Positions 24,449 to 36,700 of a stretch of DNA of 64,000 nucleotides are shown here, in pieces (position 1 is the stretch's first letter; every line of letters begins with the position of its first letter). Origin of the DNA: Polytrichum commune (taxonomy: Eukaryota; Streptophyta; Polytrichopsida; Polytrichales; Polytrichaceae); contig OX485803.1 of NCBI GenBank assembly GCA_950295325.1, positions 53,085,554 to 53,149,553 on the forward strand, read 5' to 3'. Both the position numbers and the translations under genes were made by a program. The notes below the pieces were generated by a model. It saw nothing but the letters and a program-made list of their open reading frames with translations, was not told the DNA's origin and made no database searches.

Positions 24449-27377
24449 CATTTTTTTTTGGGTGTGAGTTTTTGCGTGTCAAAAGTGAAAAACTTGCAAA
24501 AACTTTGTCAAACATACACACTGATTGTAGGCACTCATCACTTTTGCACCTTAATGTTATTCTAGTCAGGCACTCAAAGGATGTCCTTCAAACATATATA
24601 TTCTTCATTGTTGATTCTTGGTCCCTCTTAACCAATGAGTTGTGTTTCTATCCACATAATAGTATTGTTGATATCCATAGTGTAGTTTTGTACTACCTAG
24701 GTTATCCATTTTGGGACAAAAGAGATGGATGCTGGAATTGGGTGTTTTACCTTGAACATGTGCAATATCTAGAGGCAACACCATGCTCAATGTTGGTAGG
24801 GGGAGACATGCTCATTATCAAAAAATTGTCAATCCAAAAAAAATGTGCTTGCTATTATATGAAAAGGAGTGTATTTCATCAAAATGGCTTTTGTATTGGA
24901 CTAGCTTGGGATCCTTCCATCCTAGCTGGAGCACTCATGTATATGAATTTTAAATCATGAAAAATGTATATTTGAAGAGATCCTTCAAACTTTACCTCCC
25001 CCCCCCCCCCCAAGTGAGCAACTACCCACAATGGTTATATAGGACGGGTGGACTTTGGCATCGTCCACGTATCTTGTGATGTAACTAGACTAGATTGGAC
25101 CCATGAACCTTCTCAAAAACCAAGTTCCAAGGGAACCTTCCAAACTAGTCTCCCATGTGCATTTTTGTAATATGCTATTAAGTGTTCACTTTTACACTTT
25201 GAAAATTGAAGAACAAACTTTGTTAGACAATAGAATCAACCATAAAGAAACTAGGAAAATTGAGAGGATTAAGGTGGATTCCCCCACCTTGAGTGTAACC
25301 ATAAAGTCTTGGAGGGTTGCTTTGAATTTTAGGTGATGACATGTTTCATCTTCACATAAATAAGAAACAAATCATTTTTTTGCCACCTATATGCATATCT
25401 TATCTAGACAGTCTTTACTCCCTCACATTACTTGGGCTTTGGAGATGAATGACGAGCGGATCACACTGGTCACTTTTGACACCATCCGTTGGTATTTTCA
25501 ACGGTAATAGTGTGTAAAGTGATGGACCAACATCTATTTCTCAACATGATCCCCAACAATTTCACGCGCTGGAACCGGACGGAAATGTTGGTGAGATCGG
25601 GGCATCAGAGGGCGTGGATTGACTCCTTTGGAAGCAACCCCACCTTGGTATCCATGATGCTATTTTCCTTTCAAACCAGGGCCTTGCCTTCCTTTTGTTT
25701 TGCGATGATGACCACGAACATTCTTGGGTTTCTAGTTTCTTCGATGCGAAGCGTCTAAGCATCTTTGCCATGGAAAAAAATTATTGCGTCCTTTTCCGAT
25801 GAGGAGAAGGTATAACTGCAAAGAGTAGGGGCCGAAGGTGTGTTTGTGAATTTGTAATAGTGGTCGAAGCAATTTCTGTGTGTAGGGCCTCCAAATGAGG
25901 GTTTCATTCGAGAAGACATTTGTATTTGAGATGACAATGAGGATTGTATGGAGGGGGAGGCTATGGAGTGTTAAAATCATGTGTTGCTGGAGTACAAGGA
26001 GGAGGCATGGCAGAGGAGAATCGAAGTTGCAATCATTCTGCATGTGAGTCCTCCACCCTTCTGCCTGATTTGCCTTCATGTGCACATTGTCATTTTCATC
26101 ATTTTTCGATTTTATTTAAAAAATCTTTTGCCCTGTGCGTTTGTTGAGTGCTTGCTCACGGCTTTCAATGCTCTTTGGTGCTTGGTCACTGCTTGCTTGG
26201 TATTGTTAGTGGATGTGACCAGAGCGCAAATCGTATTGGCCATTCTTCTTCAAAGGATGTGCACTCGAAGCCATTACAAAAACCACTGGGCATGATGCGC
26301 ATGCAAAACTTTGTTCTTCAATCTGTTGTTGATTTGAATGTGTTTGGTGGACATATGTCATTTTGAGCCAAAGCTTCACTACATTGTTTCTGTACATTCT
26401 CAGGAAATAAATTCACTTGAAGGTTTATGGTTTTGGTACCTGTTTCTTTATGTCAATAATTACTGTTCAATTTGTTCAATTTGTTGTCTCTGCATTCCAA
26501 TGAGGTCCAATTTTTTTTATGGGAAAACCAAAAGCCGCTTGATTATGTGGTACTTGGTGGTGTAGGCTTGAATCAAAACAAATTTCTTCCATGCTGGTTT
26601 AGAGAAGGCGGTTCAATCAATGACAAACCGGTTAGAAGGGGGACGGGAAAACAGCAAACAGGAGGGGGTTATGAAACTTCCTCCTTATGTGTTTGAGTAT
26701 GCTAAGGAAGTTGAAGAGCTTCCTCAAGACAACGAGGAGGCACTCCAAGTCCTACCAAACAAACCGACCATGGATAAAGGGCATGATAGTGCATGTCCCC
26801 ACAAATGATTGGAGGCTACGATGAGCAAGATATCCACTATTGCAGTGCAAATACAAATTCAAAATAGTTAAGGTCATGAAATTTACGTCCAAAATTAGAT
26901 CTAGACATTTTCTTTTGAGCATTACTTTTTATGATAAGTTTTGAAAATCTCATCTCGGTATTCCACATTTGAGTACTTACACAATAATGAAGGTCACCAT
27001 GAAAAAAAATCAATTTAAACAAATAATTTGCTATTATTTCTAGGCGTTTGACCAAAAAAACTATGATTTTAGGATACCGGAGCATTTCTTTGGTCCACTT
27101 TACCATGCTTGCACCTAACTATGGATACGCAAACTTATAACCGCCACTGCCATAGGTATTGCCATGCTTTCACCACTATTACTTACAAAACCTCAACTAC
27201 ACCTATAGGAGTTGGGTCTAAAAGCAACCATCACGAAGTTGAAGATTGGCCATGCAATCAAGGGCAATGTAATAGTGGTTTATAGGGGATACAAAGTCCT
27301 TTTTGCAAGTTTTGGTGCAAGTGGGGAAGGTGATGAAGGAGCTATCTTCTATGGCTATGGTCACAAAGTGGCCACAC
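24449..27377. other. Spacer with unassigned open frames and one dispersed duplication
   Basis: A 162-codon frame at 24472-24960 is not recognised. A 15-bp C-run lies at about 24997-25011. Positions about 25480-25600 match about 39580-39690 (shared CCAACATCTATTT and GGAACCGGACGGAAA), a dispersed repeat. No gene family seen. Confidence 0.4.
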
Positions 27378-27379
27378 TA

Positions 27380-28193
27380 CAATGTTCTCCTGCTTAAATA
27401 TGCACTTTGAATGGGAGTTGTTGGTGCGCACTTAGTTGGTAGGTGTGTACTTTACTCATCGCTTTCTGGAACCTTTGATTCAATGAATCGCAATAGAAAA
27501 CATGTGAAACTTGAGGCAACCTGCTTGACCAAATATGAAAATGCTGCCAACTTCAAAGGCTTTAAAGCTCTACACAACATTGTCCTCGACATTGACGACC
27601 GATTGCTTTGCTTTGATGTTCAAATGGAAGTTGAATAGATGTATGATAACCTGTGATGATCATTTGAAACGTTTCAACGAAACGTTAATAAACTAACATT
27701 GAATGTCAAACATAAAAAAATTCATGCATTTTTTGAATCCCCAGAGTGGTCCACCACTCCGCGGGGACACTTTTACTTAGGATTTTAGAATTAAAAGTTA
27801 GAATTGATAAGGAATTTGGGTAAAAATTAGTTCATTTAGCATTTAGCCCCAAAAAAGAGAAGGTGAATCATTGAGAACTTCGGGCTGTCACCCGGAGGTG
27901 CTACATTGCGAATTCAGTCCCCCTCCAAAATCTAAGCACTCACCTTATACACCTACCATCCAGGTTCGGCTTGGGCACCTACAAGCACATGCCACCCTCA
28001 CCGCAAGGCTTGTATGGCACTTTTAGGCTCCCTCGGAGGGGATGGCCCAAAAGTGCCACACATTCGTGGCAAATGACTCTACATGACATGTTCAAATAAT
28101 AAAATATGAACCCTAATTTTTGTCAAAAAAATTACACACTTAACCGGGATGTGTACTTAATAAATGGGTTCGTACTTAAGCGAGAGATTACTG
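27380..28193 (+). mobile_element. Pogo/Tigger-like element, deleted copy 1
   Basis: 814 bp bounded by TA on both sides (27378-27379, 28194-28195). The right end in reverse complement is CAGTAATCTCTCGCTTAAG; the left end CAATGTTCTCCTGCTTAAA is degenerate. The interior at about 27440-27730 is a shortened relative of 32919-33395, missing about 150 bp of the helix-turn-helix coding part, followed by about 330 bp of foreign sequence. TA duplication and CAGT-type ends fit the pogo branch of Tc1/mariner. Non-autonomous. Confidence 0.65.
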
Positions 28194-28195
28194 TA

Positions 28196-29300
28196 TGTTG
28201 TGCACCTTGTGCATGGTGAAGCGTGATGCTGGCTTCTCCATTAACCTGGTGCGAGTGGCCTGCAATGGAATGCACACTGATGACTTCATAAGGCGCTTTA
28301 AAATTTGTGAGGTTGTTTGAATTACATGTTATGTGGATGGATGTGCCGTTGTTGGGGTAGCAACTTTCGTCATCTTTGCCTAGGTTGAGTGCAAGCATGG
28401 ATATGCCGAAGAATTCAGGTTTGTATTCTTCTCCAAGGTATTCATTGTCTTCGTTCTTATATTCGTTGGTTGTTATGGAGTATGTGCGTTTGTGGACTTT
28501 TCTGTCTCCAGGGACAGTGGCACTCTCGCGCCCAATGCCCCAAAATGCCGTTTCTCCTCGTGGGATGGAATTCGAAGTTGGAGGTTCATGTCTCCAACAT
28601 GTCTGTGTTGTGGGCCATGCGTCGTAGATCCGATCCCGTGCTATGTCGACTGTACAGGCGGCCGCCTCTCCCTTAGAACATAATTGCCTCTCCATGCTCG
28701 TGGGGTGTTGTCGTTTGGTGCTGCTCTTCTATCAGGAGCCGACTTGAGAGTTTCTCAAAATGTTGGCAAACTGTCTTTGCTCATGAGCCCTTGAATTAAT
28801 GGTTCATATGTCATTGGCAACCCATTAAGCATAGTGTGGACGATGCGGTCCTCAGAGAGAGTCTCGCCTGCTGCTTGGAGCTGTGAGGTTAACTCTTGGG
28901 TGCGGCGTATGTATCCTATTTATGGCTACGATTCTTTGAGCCGTAATGCATGTAGCTGATCAAACAAACATACTAGCTTAGTCGTGTTTTTACTCTCATG
29001 TAGCTCGTGAAGAGTGTGCCAACAATCTGCGGGGTCCATCTTTATAGCTATGTGGTGGGTTACATTATCTTTAACCAAACTGAAAAGCATGAAGAGGTCT
29101 TTTAACTTGTCTCTTTCGATCATTTTCTGGAGTTCTAAGATTGGCGTCAATGACTTCGGGGCTGCCTTGATGGATTGCTCTGCTGGGATGCTCCCTGTCC
29201 ATAATGTACCATATAATTCCCCGCATGAAAGCAACTTTCATGCAAATCTTCCAAGTTGTGAAGTTCGTGTCGCCGTCCAACTTGTTAAAACTCCACCATG
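28196..29300 (-). pseudogene. Ty1/copia gag-protease remnant
   Basis: Minus-strand frames give, in order: KLDGDTNFTTWKICMKVAF (start of the gag UBN2-type domain), WHTLHELHESKNTTKLV, FDQLHALRL, then after breaks GYIRRTQELTSQL, MLNGLPMTYE, a GHWAREC zinc-knuckle remnant and NNGTSIHIT in the place of the protease DSGAS.H motif. Order and motifs are those of a copia gag-protease polyprotein. Frame breaks and loss of the catalytic DSG show it is inactive. It is cut at its downstream end by the pogo-like element at 28193. Integrase and reverse transcriptase are absent. Confidence 0.75.
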
Positions 29301-31740
29301 GAGTAACTACCGTCGTGACTCATTATGGTGTTTGTTGTGGTGCAGGCTGTTGTTTGTTGCTATGGTGCAATCTAGGCATGAGTTGGGGTTGTTGTTGGCC
29401 TCATCGGAGTGAACTATCTCCCTAGTTTGTCTTCTCCGGAGTGTGGGTCTGGTCAAGCTTGAATTACGATTCTTTTCGGATGTTGGCGCAATGTGACATC
29501 CTCCAAATGCTCTAGGTGTTCTTTGTGAGCTCTTAAAGTCTGTCTTTACCCTTTGTCGGGTTAGATTCGTTGCCGTATGCATGTCGTGAACTTAACTCTC
29601 GATCTCTGCTAGTTGTGCAGATGAGATTGTTGCCTTACTAACTCTCGTGTCTCTATATGTTTGTGCATATGAGATGCCGTACCTTGGAGCTGCTCGTCCC
29701 TCTCTGTGGTTGGTGTGCCATGTGCGGGGTTACATTGCTCTTGCCCAGATTTGTACTCTCAAGACAATCACGAAGTTTGCTGATGAGTTTAGCATTTTTA
29801 ATTTCGGCAACGGAAGGTGACATAGTAACACTACCCGTGAGGCATGTAGCTGCGCGGTGTTCCTACAGATGACTGACACATTCACCGTGGTGCTAGAATG
29901 TGGGATGAAGTTTTAGAAACTTTCATTAAGGTGGGCTCTTGTATGAGCTAGTTATATACATGTTAGCCACGTGTGGCTTTATCTCGCGGTTTTTACACTA
30001 GGAGCTGAATACTCTCTTGATGGTGTCGCAACACCATCGTGGTTCTAGGGTGCCACTTGTACAATGTGGCTGCCAAATGTGTGTGCAATGGGGTCCTAGC
30101 TGGACTGTGAAAACCCAAGTCCATCCGTGTAAATGTTGTGATCTTTCTGCAACTAGCGGTTCTCCCCGTTCATTGCTCAGTTGGGCTGTGCCAAATTAGC
30201 TTCTAAGACTTGCTTAATTTGTCTCTCTTGCTAGGCATTTTGAGCAGTTGAATGTACATTACAACTGACAACATGGAGGCAGAGTGCGAGTTGGAGAGGA
30301 TTCTATGGAAGTGGCGGTTCTCAAGGTATTAAAGGTAATTTGTGTGAAGATCTGGTGTTTTGGCAGGCAAGTAGTTTTGGTTGTGAGGTTGTCACATGGC
30401 TCATGCAATTTTGGGGCTTCTTTTAAGTACAGTGCGGACCCCTGGCGATTCTTAGTTTTAGCTTAGTGAGATCTTGCACTTTGCTGGCACTAAAAGATGT
30501 AAATGTCGGAGGTGCATTTAATTCTTTAAACACCAATCGATCTCCCAGATTCTATACTTTCACATGATTTCTGCATAGATTCTCAACCCTGACTGTTAAC
30601 TGAATAAGAAATGCTTCGAAAGATGAGCCACGCCAAGACACTCAGGGCGAAAATGCTCCACAAACTTGACCTAAATTTCCACAAAGAAATCAAAGCTTCG
30701 AAAGATATCTGATTCGTCATTCTTTAAGAAAAATCAGCCTTCCAGATTTCAAACTTGTACAAGATAGATTTTGCTGCATGAAATCTCAGCCATGACCCGA
30801 AGTGATAACTGGACTTGCATTGATCAATCTTGGAGTTTCTTTGGTCTTGGACCAATCCTTATTTATGCGAAAACGAGCGAATTTCTGTGTAATTTGTGGC
30901 CAGTTCTAAACTTGCAAAGTGTAGCTTTGTCAGATCAATTTCTTCAATGTCTAGAGGTTTAAGTTCCCAAATTATGTGATGTTTTGTCATGGTCGGAGAT
31001 TTAAACACTCAAAGGTTTGAAGGAGTCATGGGTCTTGATGTTTTTTATTCCACGATTGAAGAGCCTAAACCCTGAACAAAACCTACTCCACTTTCAGATC
31101 ATTTTTAACCGAGTTAAGCTTCACTCAAGATTGGGACCCAAGCTTGAAGATTAGTTTCTCAAACTATGAGTATCTTTGTGAGTGAAGACCATCAAGATTT
31201 GGTTCAATTAGTTATGTTGACTATTCATGCTAGAATGGTCAACAAATCATGAGCATGCAAGCTTAGTCTAGTCTCTTTGAAATGCGTCTTTTTGGTGTCC
31301 ATTTTTCTTGGGGAAGGCATCTTTGTAGAAAATTAGCATACACTTGTGAGAACCAAGTAATTGTTTAGAAATAAATACCTTATTCTTTGAAAAGATTTGA
31401 ACCTAAAATTATCAAGATTCAGTTATAAATTTCAGAGTTGTTGGATCCCCTATAAGTTTATTGACAATTCATCTCAAATGGCTTGGATACGAAGAATTTG
31501 GGGTCGTTGAAACTAATAATGTTGTCAAATCAATCAATTTTATTTCAAATTAATATTGGATGAATGAGAGATGTGCTCATATCCAAGAATTTCCTCTCGC
31601 CTCTACCCACAACTTGATATGCCTTGTCCACACATTAGGAAGCGCAATATCATTTACATCCTCATGGGCTTCTAATGATAGGGCTTTCAGAGTTGCAGTC
31701 ACCTAGTGATTGCTTGCCAATTTGTGTGGGCCGCATTAAT
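29301..31740. other. Spacer, no gene recognised
   Basis: The first few hundred bases may hold leader or LTR sequence of the copia remnant (it would lie to the right on this strand), but I could not identify a primer-binding site or paired LTRs. The rest shows no domain or repeat I recognise. Confidence 0.4.
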
Positions 31741-32710
31741 CTATACTAAATATTGTATTTAATTTCAATTAGTTACTTTATTGCACTGTGGTAACTTTTC
31801 TAATGACACTTCTTATGAATAAGTTTAAAAACATTGTCATCCCAACTTACTTTTTAGTTCATCCATTGCTCAAAACCCTACTTGCTCCACATGGCTGCTG
31901 ATGTGTGCATGGTTGTCAAATGTTGTGACAAAATTGCTATATTCTGCATCCTCGGGGAGTGCACTTAAAGTTAAGACTAGGAATCACGTGAGTGCGTACT
32001 TTTGACCCCCCTATGTATGTACTAAAAAATCATCTAAAAATTGTAAAAAAAAAATGAAGTTGTTAAACACAATCTAAAGTTCTTGTTGTATAAATTTTGA
32101 AAAAATAATCAATTGTAAATATTTTAAAATTGATTTTTGAAGCAAAAAACAACGCATTTTAGTTCAAACTTCTATCATTTTTTTTAATAAATTTTAAAAA
32201 CTTTTCGTCCTGAAATTTATACCAAGTGATAGATATATATGTAATGATTTGGCACTTAAAAATTCTTAATTTAAAAACTATTTTAAGGCCAAGTATTGTA
32301 GGGGGTATGCCATTAAAACGCACTCACGTGTATTCCTAATCTTAACTTTAAGTGCACTCCCCGGGTTTGCATCCTAACACTTTTTTTATTGAAATATTGT
32401 CATGGATGAATGAAATTTGGATGGCACATCACTCAATAAAGTGACAATTATTGCAACATTGTAATCTTTAATGCCTAAAATGTTTTACAAAGAATGAAAA
32501 AAACACACTAAAATGTTAGGTTTACATTTTAGTAGTAGTGACACCGGACATGAGAGGGAGGCAGTGAATGGACATCACATGTTGGGGTAAACGACTTTGG
32601 CCTTCCTTTCTCTCTTTCTTTCTTTGTTAGTGACACAACACGGGTAGTTTACGATTAGGATGGAGTGAGACAAATAGAATTGGTGACACTAAATACAATA
32701 CTTAATGTAG
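31741..32710. mobile_element. Element D copy 3, interrupted by element E
   Basis: The left end CTATACTAAATATTG and the right end GGTGACACTAAATACAATAC pair as element D termini; internal blocks (TAATGACACTTCTTATGAATAAG, GAAATTTGGATG in 32400s) match copy 1. The copy is split by a separate element at 31953-32367. Confidence 0.6.
31953..32367. mobile_element. Element E, nested MITE with long inverted ends
   Basis: The left end CGGGGAGTGCACTTAAAGTT and the right end, whose reverse complement begins CCCGGGGAGTGCACTTAAAG, continue as inverted repeats through an ATCACGTGAGTGCGT block, roughly 45-50 bp. It is flanked by TGCATCCT at 31945-31952 and 32368-32375, an 8-bp target duplication (9-10 bp if one mismatch is allowed). 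Size and long ends fit a small MULE- or hAT-type non-autonomous element. Non-coding. Confidence 0.75.
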
Positions 32711-32729
32711 ATATTCACTGTAGCACCTA

Positions 32730-33462
32730 TAGTAATCTCCCGCTTAAGTACACACTTTGAACCGGAGCTGTTAATAAGCAGATTGATAGATAGAAACTCC
32801 GGACCTTTTGTAAGGCCGGCGTGATTAGAGTGTCTGTTCATAGTGTTAATGGCCTAGTGTCCATTGGGCAAAGGGCCATTTGAACAATACTACTCTCCTC
32901 TATCAGTTAATAAACACTTAGTTGGTAGGTGCTTACTTTACTCATATCGCTTTCTAAACCCGTGATTCGATGAATCGCAATGGGAAACAAATGAAACTTG
33001 AGGCAACCCACTTGACCAAAGCCCACCGATGTGAAATCATTGCAAAGTTGAGCAAGCCGAACGCGCTGAGCAAGCGAGCGTTGGGGTAGGAGTATGAAGT
33101 TAGTGAAAGCGCCATCCGGAAAGTTTTGGAAACGATGCGAATTGAAGAACCACCACCTATCGATGACAAAATCCACCCTATCAAGACATTTGCTGAATTT
33201 GAAAGTGCTATTGACCTCAAAGGCTTTGAAGCTCTACACAACATTGTCCTCGACATCGACGATCAACTGCTTTGCTCCGATGTACAGACGGAAGCTGAAT
33301 AAATGTATGATGAATTGCGACGATCGTTTGAGACGTTTCAGCGAAACGTTAACAAACTGACATTGAATGTCAAGCGTAAAAAATTCATACATTCATGGCA
33401 AATGACTCCGCATGACATGTTCAAACAATAAAGTATAAAACCTGATTTTTGTACATAATTGT
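32730..33462 (+). mobile_element. Pogo/Tigger-like element, copy 2, right end lost
   Basis: Starts after TA at 32728-32729 with TAGTAATCTCCCGCTTAAG, matching the reverse complement of the right terminus of copy 1. It carries a transposase remnant (32970-33431) and stops matching copy 1 at about 33462, before the right terminus. The 3' end lies about 275 bp upstream of the fibrillin start codon, so it may contribute to that promoter. Confidence 0.65.
32970..33431 (+). pseudogene. Pogo/Tigger-like transposase remnant (HTH plus tail)
   Basis: A single frame of 154 codons from ATG 32970 has two internal stops (about codons 40 and 111). The N-terminal part, LTKAHRCEIIAKLSKPNALS followed by EYEVSESAIRKVLE, fits the psq/CENP-B type helix-turn-helix of pogo-like transposases. 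The part downstream is not the DDE catalytic core; it runs through DIDDQLLC to a NKLTLNVKRKKF tail. I infer an internally deleted derivative. Alternatively it is a small HTH gene captured by the element. Confidence 0.55.
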
Positions 33463-33735
33463 GGTTGAAGGTCCCAAACCCCATGACCACGACCACTCAA
33501 GTAGATGTGTGTTAATAAGTGGGAATGCACTTGGTGGCCTCCTTGAAGGCCACGTGGACCCCTCGATCCCCCCCATCCCACCTCCTTCCGAAATCCACCA
33601 AACGCCCACCAAACTCCAGCAATTGCTGCATTCGATGCATTGCAATTTATACCACAATCCACAAGAATTGAGGACACTCATCATTTCCAATTGCGAATTG
33701 CTCGGAACTGAGGGAAGAATTCTGAATTGAGAGGA
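33463..33735 (+). promoter_or_regulatory. Fibrillin gene upstream region with G-box
   Basis: The CACGTG G-box core at 33551-33556 lies in GGCCACGTGGACC, a bZIP/bHLH-type site common in light-regulated plant promoters, 180 bp before the start codon. The region becomes C-rich around 33558-33610. Start of transcription not visible. Confidence 0.4.
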
Positions 33736-36700
33736 ATGGCATTATTAAGCTCAGCGCTGTCTTCGTGTGTTCCAGCCGATTTGCATCATCGAAGCACCGC
33801 CATTGCTGGACATGATTCGAGGCTTCTTGCAGTTGGGGCGATTCCTTCGCATTCGAAATTCGTTGGAGTGCATGGAAGGATTCATCATGTCGCAAAGAGT
33901 GCGATGCGGGCGGCTCTCACGGCAGATGCGCCCTCAGCCAAGCCTGACACCGATTTTTTGAGCTACAAGACAGAGTTGCTCGTAATTATCCACATTTCTT
34001 TATCTTGCACAAATTGCTGCTCTTTTTATCACCTACTCGGTTGTCCTAGCTATCATGTTGGGCTATTTTGGGCCATGTGGTGGCCAAGTTTTGGTATTTG
34101 CATTCTCATGGATGCCATGGCTCTTGGGGAAGATTTTGGAAGTTTTGGGAATTTGGCGGGGAGACTCAAGACAGTAGCAGCTTCTATTTCAGCAATGAAT
34201 GTGAAATCTAACATGTTTTGTAATGCCGAGTTCTGATTTTTCAGCTCAATTGTTTTCTGCAATTTTTTTTTGCTTCCTGTCACCTACTCGGATATTCTGG
34301 CCATCATGTTGGGCTATGTTGGGCCATTTGCTGGCCGAGTTTTTGGTCTTTGCATTCCCATAGGTGCCATGGCTCTTGGGGACGATCTTGAAACTTTTGG
34401 GAAATTTGCGAGAGACTTAAGACAGTGGCAGCTTCCAAGTCACCAATGAATGTGAACCCTAAGATATTTCTTGGCGCCTTGATGTGTAGCCAGGCCCTGG
34501 TCACATATACATTTGCGTTCTGCAATGTTTATCATAATCTGGAGATACTGACATTCACCTATACCATGGATAATAATGCAATTGATGGTGTCTGTATGCG
34601 CATTTTGTGAGGTAAAAGGAAGGAGAGGTCGCTGATGTAGGTTAGGGATGGGTGGCAATGAATGAATGCAGAGTATTGTCGCAGGACTCGACAGAGGGTT
34701 GTTGGCAAGTGCTAATGACGAAACCTTGGCGGATATGGCAGCTCGCAAATTGGAAGCGGCAGCCGATTCGGTGGAGTTTCCAAGAGACTTGGATTTATTG
34801 CAAGGCAGATGGCGTCTCGTCTACAGCAGTGGGTTTACGACAGGCAGTCTGGGAGGCCAAAGACCTGGCCCGCCAGTCGGTCGACTTCTTCCCTTAACCC
34901 TGGGCCAGGTTTGTGTTCAGATCTTTACCAGTTGCTTCTGTCATTCCATCCTTCATGCATAGGATTCTTGAGCATTGTGATTTTAATGAATTTCTCTCTT
35001 CCTGACTTACATATCAGTATCATCCTCTTATTCAACATGGCTTTTAACATGGCTTTTGGTCGGGAGTTGTTATTTTGCACACAACACCTTCCAATTTTAG
35101 TAAGTTTTCGGTGCATGCTTGTAGGTAGTGTGGAGGTTTGAACAAGAACATTCTATATGGGTTCTTTGAGAGTCAATTCAGTCTGGCATGCCAAGAGGTG
35201 CTAAGAATGAGGTTTGGCCGTTAATGAACCGAAATAGGTTGCTCTTCATTCAAATTCAAACACTAACTTCGAGCATGTGCCACAAGTGGAAAGAAATCAT
35301 TGATTTTGCATGCAAATCAACCAATGGAAACATAGAAATCTTAAGTAACATGTGTAAGGATGTTCACTTTCACTTCTAGCTTCACGAATAAAATTTCAAG
35401 AATCATGGTCCTTCAATACATGTATGAATGCTGAACATAGTCAAATGGTAAGCTCTCATTAGTCAACAGCTAATTGTTGCCTATCTTTAAACACAAAGCC
35501 TTCTTCCATCTACCAATATTCAATTGAAGAGGTGCTTCCCAAGTGGAATCATTCTCAGGTTATCCAGATTGTATAAGAATTATTCCATTTGCACCAGAAC
35601 ATAAATAAGTTACTTAAGGTTTTAAGTCAATTTAAGAAAAGAAATGAGTACCAGTGATCCTTGCTCTTCGGATTAAGGATGTTATTTGCCACATTTATTC
35701 AGCCTTAGGGTATGTGGCTGCTCTTGGGCACTTCCAATTTCACACAACCAAGTCTGTTGGATAGGCTTGGGAACTGTCTCATCTGGTTAGGAGTTGTGAA
35801 TCATGCAGATTATAATTTCAAGTTTCAGAGTCGGAGTTGAGATGCAAAAGTGGCAATTCTTTTTCTCTTCTCCCTATATATGTCAACAGTTGAACCTGGA
35901 ATGGAGGATATATTGTGAGGACAAATCCAATCTTATTTTAACACCTCTCTTTTGGGTGTCCATTCTTCACTACAAGTCTTTGCCCTATACCTCTCAAATA
36001 TAGGTGATTAATGAAAAAGAGTGACCACGTACCTGACATGCAACTAGGTCTTTTCATGAGACATGCAGAAGGCTCACATTGTTCGGCATGTGCAGATCTG
36101 CATACTTGGGAATAGGTTTTGTAAATGATTCCGAATAAGATAACCATTGCCAAAGAATTGAGGGGATAATTGTTACTCCTTTCCCATCATATGGAATTTG
36201 GTGAACTATGTGATTGAGTGACATCATCACAAAGCTCACGCTCAGTTTGAACCCTGGTTGTTCATGACTGTCTTCAACGACCATCTCTCTTGGACATTGA
36301 TATGTGCTTCTTTGTGTATGGCTGCATTAGAAGCATAACCATTGGTTGTTCTCTTGATTGCAGGTTTATCAAAGAATAGATATCCTAAGAAATGAATTGG
36401 ACAATATTGTGGACCTGCGAATTGGCACTCCTTGGCCTCTTCCCTCTATAGAGGTCACAGCAACTTTGGCTCACACGCTCGAGTTGATTGGTTAGTACAC
36501 ATACACTAGGCAAATTTTCAATTGACATTTGTCTCATTTGAATCGTGGATTTCCTTTTCAACTGAATGAATGGCATTGTCCAGTTTCAATTTCATTGGTC
36601 GGGCTGTGTGCGGAGAAAAACCAAATGAAGTATCCAATGCATGGTATCCCTTAGTAAAAGGAATTAGAATAGTTCGAGCTGTGCGTAGTACATGGTTGTA

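Noticed and set aside
24472-24960. 162-codon plus-strand frame as a gene
   Set aside because: No recognised domain, AT-rich composition like its flanks, and no conserved start context; kept only as an unassigned frame.
28132-28695. 187-codon minus-strand frame as one protein
   Set aside because: Its last codons come from the terminal repeat of the pogo-like element and the rest is part of a frame-broken copia gag-protease.
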